NCBI RefSeq assembly: GCF_000178855.1
Contig: NZ_ADVG01000001.1
Location: forward strand, 806,001 to 870,000
Direction: 5' to 3'
Length of the DNA: 64,000 nt
Origin: Ktedonobacter racemifer DSM 44963
Lineage (GTDB): Bacteria > Chloroflexota > Ktedonobacteria > Ktedonobacterales > Ktedonobacteraceae
Numbering within the stretch: the stretch's first letter is position 1; the number at the start of each line of letters is the position of its first letter. The notes below the pieces were generated by a model. That model had not been told where the DNA came from. It worked only from the letters and a program-made list of their open reading frames with translations, and did no database searches. Shown in pieces: positions 60,006-64,000 of this stretch. Position numbers and translations under genes: made by a program.

Positions 60006-61688
60006 CTACGCACTCACAGGCAGGGTGAACCAGAAGGTCGAACCCTCACCTGGCTGGCTTTGCACGCCTGTTGTTCCTCCCAGGCGCTCCATGATAGAGC
60101 GACAGATATACAGACCCAGGCCCAGACCAACGCCAGAACCACTGCGCACGTGAATACCCGGCACGCGGTAAAAGCGGTCCCAGAGATGTTCCTGCTGCTC
60201 CATCTGGAGGCCCGGTCCCTGATCACGCACAGAGACACGCACATGTGCCCCTTCCAGCGTGACCTCAACCGCGACGGGGTATTCCGCATCGGAATACTTA
60301 AGCGCATTGGTGAGGTAATTCGTCACCACCTGTCCAACACGGTCAGGATCGGCCATGACCGAGATATTCTGAGTTGAAGGCATCTTCAATGTCAGCACAC
60401 GCTGAGGGTGTTGTTCACATTGTACATCGACAGACTCCTGAACGATACGTGTGATATCGCAGCGCCTGGGATGCAGTTCCAGGCGATCAGAGCGCATACG
60501 AGATGCATCCAATAAATCTCCTACCAGGCGATTTTGCAGGTCCACCTGCTGCTCCGCCCGCATGAGATTCTTCTTTAACGTGCCCAACACCTCATTTTTC
60601 TGTAGAGAGACGCCCGGCAGCGGTTGCGTTGTGAACGTGCGCTTCAATTTGCGCTGCGCCATTTGCAGACTGGTCTTAGTAGCAGTTAAAGGGGTACGCA
60701 ATTCATGGGCCACCACCCCGATAAAGCTATCGAGTTGAGAGAGTAGCTGTTCAATCTTCTGCCGCGCTTCTACCTGCTCAGTTATATCCACGCCAAAGAT
60801 GATAATGCCATCCAGGACGCCTTGCAGGCTAAACATCGGCTGATAGTAGATATTAAAGTACTGCTTCACACGCCTGCCATCACAACGTAGATCAACAAAG
60901 AAAGGGCGCTCCTGAAGCGATAATTCATTCCCAGTCTTCTGAACCCAATCGAGAGCCGGGATAACCTGGTGAATATCATCATGCGTAATGACCTCACCTA
61001 CCGATCTCCCAAGAATCGTGGAGGCGCACATGCCAAAGCAACGAGAGGCATGGGAATTTATCAACTCAAAACGATATTCAGGCACGCTCACAACCGCAAT
61101 AGGAGTCGGCGCATGCATGAGGATATGATAGAGAAAGCCCCTGGTAGATTCAGCGGAAACTTGCGCTCTTGTAGACTGCCGACGGGCATGCTGAGTCTGG
61201 CTAGTAAGTAGGCTCAAGCTGACGCCAATAATTGTAAACATAATCGCGCTATAGACATACTCATCGTGATCAAAGGTCAGCGGCATCAGCGAGGGAACGA
61301 CTAAGATTGTCAATGCGAGCGTCCCCACCAGGGTAGCAAGCAAGCCGGCTAGCGTTCCCCAACCCAATGAAATGAGCACAACGGCCAGGATAATAGGAGC
61401 GCTCGCAAAGCGAAACGAGGGCAAAAAATATGTAATCAGGTACACGCACCCAACCATCAAGATAGGGAGCAGCACCGCCAGAAGATACCCAACAAAAGGA
61501 GATTGTAAGGAAGGGGGAAGCCATTCGGGTGAGAATGAAGAAGACTGGAGAATTTTTTTGAGGCCCACAGCCCAGGACACACGCTCTTTGGGAGCGGGCG
61601 AGGCAGAGCACACCAACAACTTATCAGTTTCAGGTGGTATCTCTTGACGAAAATCTGGCATTCTCTCCTGCTTAATCTGGGTAGACAT
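60006..61688 (-). CDS. Membrane PAS sensor histidine kinase
   Basis: The protein has 560 residues. About four membrane helices (64-160, DUF4118-like: GYLLAVLLPILMVGCVYLIT; LTILVVPSLMPL) precede a PAS domain (LYHILMHAPTPIAVVSVPEY; GIIIFGVDITEQVEARQKIE). The HisKA box is GVVAHELRTPLTATKTSLQM. The ATPase domain has NYLTNALKYS (N box), VRDQGPGLQ (G1), GSGVGLGLGLYICRS (G2). A response regulator gene is not in this window, so it is an orphan kinase here. AGGGAGTGAAC precedes the start. It diverges from the amidase gene with about 326 bases between. Confidence 0.88.
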   Translation of the reverse strand: MSTQIKQERMPDFRQEIPPETDKLLVCSASPAPKERVSWAVGLKKILQSSSFSPEWLPPSLQSPFVGYLLAVLLPILMVGCVYLITYFLPSFRFASAPIILAVVLISLGWGTLAGLLATLVGTLALTILVVPSLMPLTFDHDEYVYSAIMFTIIGVSLSLLTSQTQHARRQSTRAQVSAESTRGFLYHILMHAPTPIAVVSVPEYRFELINSHASRCFGMCASTILGRSVGEVITHDDIHQVIPALDWVQKTGNELSLQERPFFVDLRCDGRRVKQYFNIYYQPMFSLQGVLDGIIIFGVDITEQVEARQKIEQLLSQLDSFIGVVAHELRTPLTATKTSLQMAQRKLKRTFTTQPLPGVSLQKNEVLGTLKKNLMRAEQQVDLQNRLVGDLLDASRMRSDRLELHPRRCDITRIVQESVDVQCEQHPQRVLTLKMPSTQNISVMADPDRVGQVVTNYLTNALKYSDAEYPVAVEVTLEGAHVRVSVRDQGPGLQMEQQEHLWDRFYRVPGIHVRSGSGVGLGLGLYICRSIMERLGGTTGVQSQPGEGSTFWFTLPVSA

Positions 61689-62014
61689 GGGCGGTTCACT
61701 CCCTGGAATAATGAGCTAACACTGAAGCATATATGCGCGCTCTCATCAAAAGGATCAGGTATACAAGCCCTTTGCTCGTATGCACTCGCATCAACAGAAG
61801 GCAACACACTACTGATGCAAAGGTCAACTACTATGTTATAAAGCTTTCTCGACATTTTTTATTTATATGATAGAGATTAAGGTCCTTGCTTAGCCATTTT
61901 GGTTTACACCAGTAAAGTACTGAGCTTACTCGTATGGTAGTCTATGTGAGGAACACGCTTTCCAGAGCATATATACACAAAGAGATCAAACGTCCTCCGT
62001 GCAGAAAGGTATAT
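61689..62014. other. Divergent intergenic region between histidine kinase and amidase
   Basis: 326 AT-rich bases hold both promoters. No gene or long hairpin is visible. A TATACT-like box on the minus strand near 61760 and AGAAAGG before the amidase start are the only signals. Confidence 0.35.
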
Positions 62015-63523
62015 ATGCAATTGGAAGAGGCAAGCATTGCCGAGCTACAGGCCGCCATGGACTCCGGGCGCCTTACCGCGCGCCAGTTAACCGAAGACTA
62101 TATCGAACGCATCCAGCAGTTTGACCAGCAGGGGCCACACCTGCGATCTGTCCTTGAAATCAATCCCGAGGCCCTTGAGATCGCCGATGCGCTTGACGAG
62201 GAGCGCCGAAACATGGGGCCACGAGGTCCACTCCACGGCATTCCCATCCTGCTCAAAGATAACATCGCTACCGCCGACCAGATGGAGACCACCGCTGGAT
62301 CCCTGGCTCTGCTTGGATCACGCCCACGTCGCGACGCAACGGTGGCGCACAAACTCCGCGAAGCGGGAGCCATTCTCCTGGGGAAAACCAACCTCAGCGA
62401 ATGGGCCAACTTTCGCTCAGACGCCTCTTCCAGTGGTTGGAGTGGCCGAGGAGGTCAGACCCGCAACCCCTATGTGCTCAATCGCACACCCTGTGGCTCC
62501 AGTTCCGGCTCAGGCACAGCCATCGCTGCAAACCTGGCCGCCGCAGCTCTGGGAACTGAGACCGATGGTTCTATTCTCTGTCCCTCAGCCGTCTCCTGTC
62601 TCGTCGGCATCAAGCCAACGGTCGATCTGACCAGCCGCGCGGGCGTGGTACCTATCGCGCATAGCCAGGATACCGTTGGTCCAATGGCGCGCACGGTCGC
62701 AGACGCCGCCGCCCTTCTGAGCGCCATTACCGGTCCCGATGAACTCGACCCGGCAAGTCACGAGAATCCTCATCCAGGGGCAATTGACTACACGAAATTC
62801 CTCGATGATAATGGGTTGAAGGGAGCACGCATTGGGGTAGCACGCGATGTCTATTTTGGCTATAGCGCCAGGGCGGACGCCATTATTGAAGAAGCTATCG
62901 AGCAGTTGCGGAGCCTGGGGGCTGAGATTATTGATCCCACCAATATTCCTACTGCCAGGCAGATGAGCGAGTCCCAAAGCGAGATGATCGTCTTGCTACA
63001 TGAGTTTAAGGCCGACCTTAATAGCTACCTGGCGGATCTCGAAAGCAGTCCCGTGCGCAGCTTGGAGGAGATCATCGCCTTTAACAAGGCTCATGCCGCT
63101 AAGGAATTACCCTATTTTGGACAGGAATTGCTTCTGCGCGCCCAGGAGACAGTGGGACTGGATGCTCCCACCTACCTGCATGCTCTGGAGGAGAATCACC
63201 GCTTCTCGCGCCAGGAGGGGATCGATGCCATTATGGAGCAGCACAACCTGGACGCCCTGATCATGCCCACAGGCGCCCCCGCCTGGTGCATTGATGTCAT
63301 CGATGGAGACCATCCACTCGGCGGAAGCTCTCAGCCCGCGGCCCTGGCTGGCTACCCTGCGATCACCGTCCCGGCAGGCTTTGTCTTTGAGCTTCCCGTA
63401 GGGCTGACCTTTATGGGCCGCGCTTACAGCGAAGCAACCCTTATCCGCCTCGCCTACGCCTTTGAGCAGGGTACTCATGCCCGAAGAGCGCCAAAATATC
63501 TAGATACGATCGAAGTCAAATAA
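62015..63523 (+). CDS. Amidase (amidase signature family)
   Basis: The protein has 502 residues from ATG 62015 (MQLEEASIAELQAAMDSGRL) after AGAAAGG. The Ser-cisSer-Lys triad is present: Lys in PILLKDNI, cis-Ser in TPCGSSSGSGTAIAANLAAA and nucleophile Ser in TDGSILCPS. It hydrolyses amides or small peptide-like bonds. The usual glutamyl-tRNA amidotransferase role is unlikely without gatB/gatC nearby. It appears soluble and monocistronic, ending at paired hairpins. Confidence 0.9.
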   Translation: MQLEEASIAELQAAMDSGRLTARQLTEDYIERIQQFDQQGPHLRSVLEINPEALEIADALDEERRNMGPRGPLHGIPILLKDNIATADQMETTAGSLALLGSRPRRDATVAHKLREAGAILLGKTNLSEWANFRSDASSSGWSGRGGQTRNPYVLNRTPCGSSSGSGTAIAANLAAAALGTETDGSILCPSAVSCLVGIKPTVDLTSRAGVVPIAHSQDTVGPMARTVADAAALLSAITGPDELDPASHENPHPGAIDYTKFLDDNGLKGARIGVARDVYFGYSARADAIIEEAIEQLRSLGAEIIDPTNIPTARQMSESQSEMIVLLHEFKADLNSYLADLESSPVRSLEEIIAFNKAHAAKELPYFGQELLLRAQETVGLDAPTYLHALEENHRFSRQEGIDAIMEQHNLDALIMPTGAPAWCIDVIDGDHPLGGSSQPAALAGYPAITVPAGFVFELPVGLTFMGRAYSEATLIRLAYAFEQGTHARRAPKYLDTIEVK

Positions 63524-63534
63524 AAAGAGATGTT

Positions 63535-63618
63535 CTCAGCGTCTGCGACGCTGAGCAGGGTGATGAGATGAGGGATAAAAATGCCTTCAGCATTTTTATC
63601 CCTCATCTCATCACCCTG
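63535..63618. terminator. Double hairpin between convergent amidase and YggT genes
   Basis: CTCAGCGTC-TGC-GACGCTGAG (63535-63555) abuts a stem of 29 perfect pairs (63556-63584 with 63590-63618) around CTTCA. It serves both convergent genes. Confidence 0.8.
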
Positions 63619-63644
63619 TGAGCCACATAGTGGCGAGAAGTTCT

Positions 63645-63995
63645 TTAAGCGCGTACCGTTGGGCCCAACGCGACCCGGCTCAACGCCACCAGGCCCCAGG
63701 CAATCAGGGCATAGATAAGCATCGCAATCAGCGTTGAGATCTCAAACATGCTCGCCTGGCCAAAGGATGGATCACTAAAGATGCCTTTGAACGGTCCCAT
63801 AAAGACATAGCTTAGATCATACAGCCCCTTGACGAAACCGTTAGATTCATTGGCGCCCAACAGGCGGAAGATAAAGCGCAAAAGCAGGATAATTTCTAAC
63901 ACGCTGAGGATAAAGTAGATGGTTGCCGCCACCCAATAGCGCATCTTGGCCCGCTGCACATCAGGATTAACATAGACCTCCTCGCGCCGCTCCAC
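63645..63995 (-). CDS. YggT-family membrane protein (possibly truncated at window edge)
   Basis: The protein has 116 residues from GTG 63995. The frame is still open at the window end, so the real start may be outside. Two hydrophobic helices flank a short loop with SYVFMGPFKGIFSDPSF (AATIYFILSVLEIILLLRFI; MFEISTLIAMLIYALIAWGL). This is the YggT pattern. Some YggT proteins are linked to cell division or ion balance, but the exact role is unknown. Confidence 0.75.
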   Translation of the reverse strand: MERREEVYVNPDVQRAKMRYWVAATIYFILSVLEIILLLRFIFRLLGANESNGFVKGLYDLSYVFMGPFKGIFSDPSFGQASMFEISTLIAMLIYALIAWGLVALSRVALGPTVRA

Positions 63996-64000
63996 CTGAT

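Noticed and set aside
62015..63523. Glutamyl-tRNA(Gln) amidotransferase subunit A
   Set aside because: No gatB or gatC nearby and the N-terminus is unlike GatA; kept as general amidase.

Overview
The window looks like chromosomal DNA of a Ktedonobacteria-type member of the Chloroflexota. This is inferred from gene content, since no rRNA or tRNA gene was seen. The supporting content is a large group 1h-type (actinobacterial, high-affinity) [NiFe] hydrogenase locus, a membrane Ser/Thr kinase, many one-component regulators, solitary tnpB genes and an iscB gene. The GC content is moderate, and long near-perfect inverted repeats sit after many stop codons.

Layout. 1-3.9 kb: a Ser/Thr kinase converges on a Gln/Asp/Arg-rich repeat protein across an 80-bp perfect palindrome, followed by a small ABM-like protein. 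4.27-7.45 kb: an OMEGA-type mobile block with an IS607 recombinase remnant, a full tnpB and a full iscB in tandem. 7.6-9.65 kb: a GH13 glucosidase and a small unknown protein. 9.7-13.2 kb: a TetR regulator with a two-gene ABC exporter. 13.4-15 kb: ATP-dependent PEP carboxykinase. 15.5-21.6 kb: a Ser/Gly-rich membrane protein, a MurD ligase with an extra membrane/coiled-coil N-terminus, a HlyD-type adaptor, a DHA2 efflux pump and its TetR. 22-22.6 kb: a LysM/transglycosylase-like exported protein.

23.6-39.3 kb is one co-oriented hydrogenase locus of 19 genes. It holds the small and large subunits, accessory proteins (NifU-like, DUF5947-like, DUF6084-like), a maturation protease, a 33-residue membrane peptide, hypA, hypB, hypF, hypC, a second hypC-like gene, two SIS-domain genes, hypD, hypE and a DUF5808-like gene. 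Together these should build the NiFe(CN)2CO site, insert Ni and clip the large subunit, giving an enzyme that could oxidise H2 at trace levels.

39.4-43.6 kb holds a four-helix membrane protein, a MarR regulator with a clear promoter and operator, DUF2000, a cupin and a lipid kinase. 43.7-50.8 kb is a complete trans-4-hydroxy-L-proline catabolic cluster: PAS-AraC regulator, epimerase, three-gene D-hydroxyproline oxidase, deaminase and 2-oxoglutarate semialdehyde dehydrogenase. 51-56.6 kb: a TetR gene and an RND pump separated by a solitary tnpB. 56.6-58.35 kb: a third tnpB abutting a KDG kinase gene. 58.35-64 kb: KDG kinase and KDPG aldolase, a PAS histidine kinase, an amidase and a YggT protein.

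The most interesting features are the tandem tnpB-iscB block, two tnpB genes that lack the usual RuvC-II Glu but carry a Glu near the zinc finger, the family of oversized intergenic palindromes (some sharing a dispersed-repeat core), a repeat that supplies the C-terminus of HypB, and the MurD N-terminal extension.
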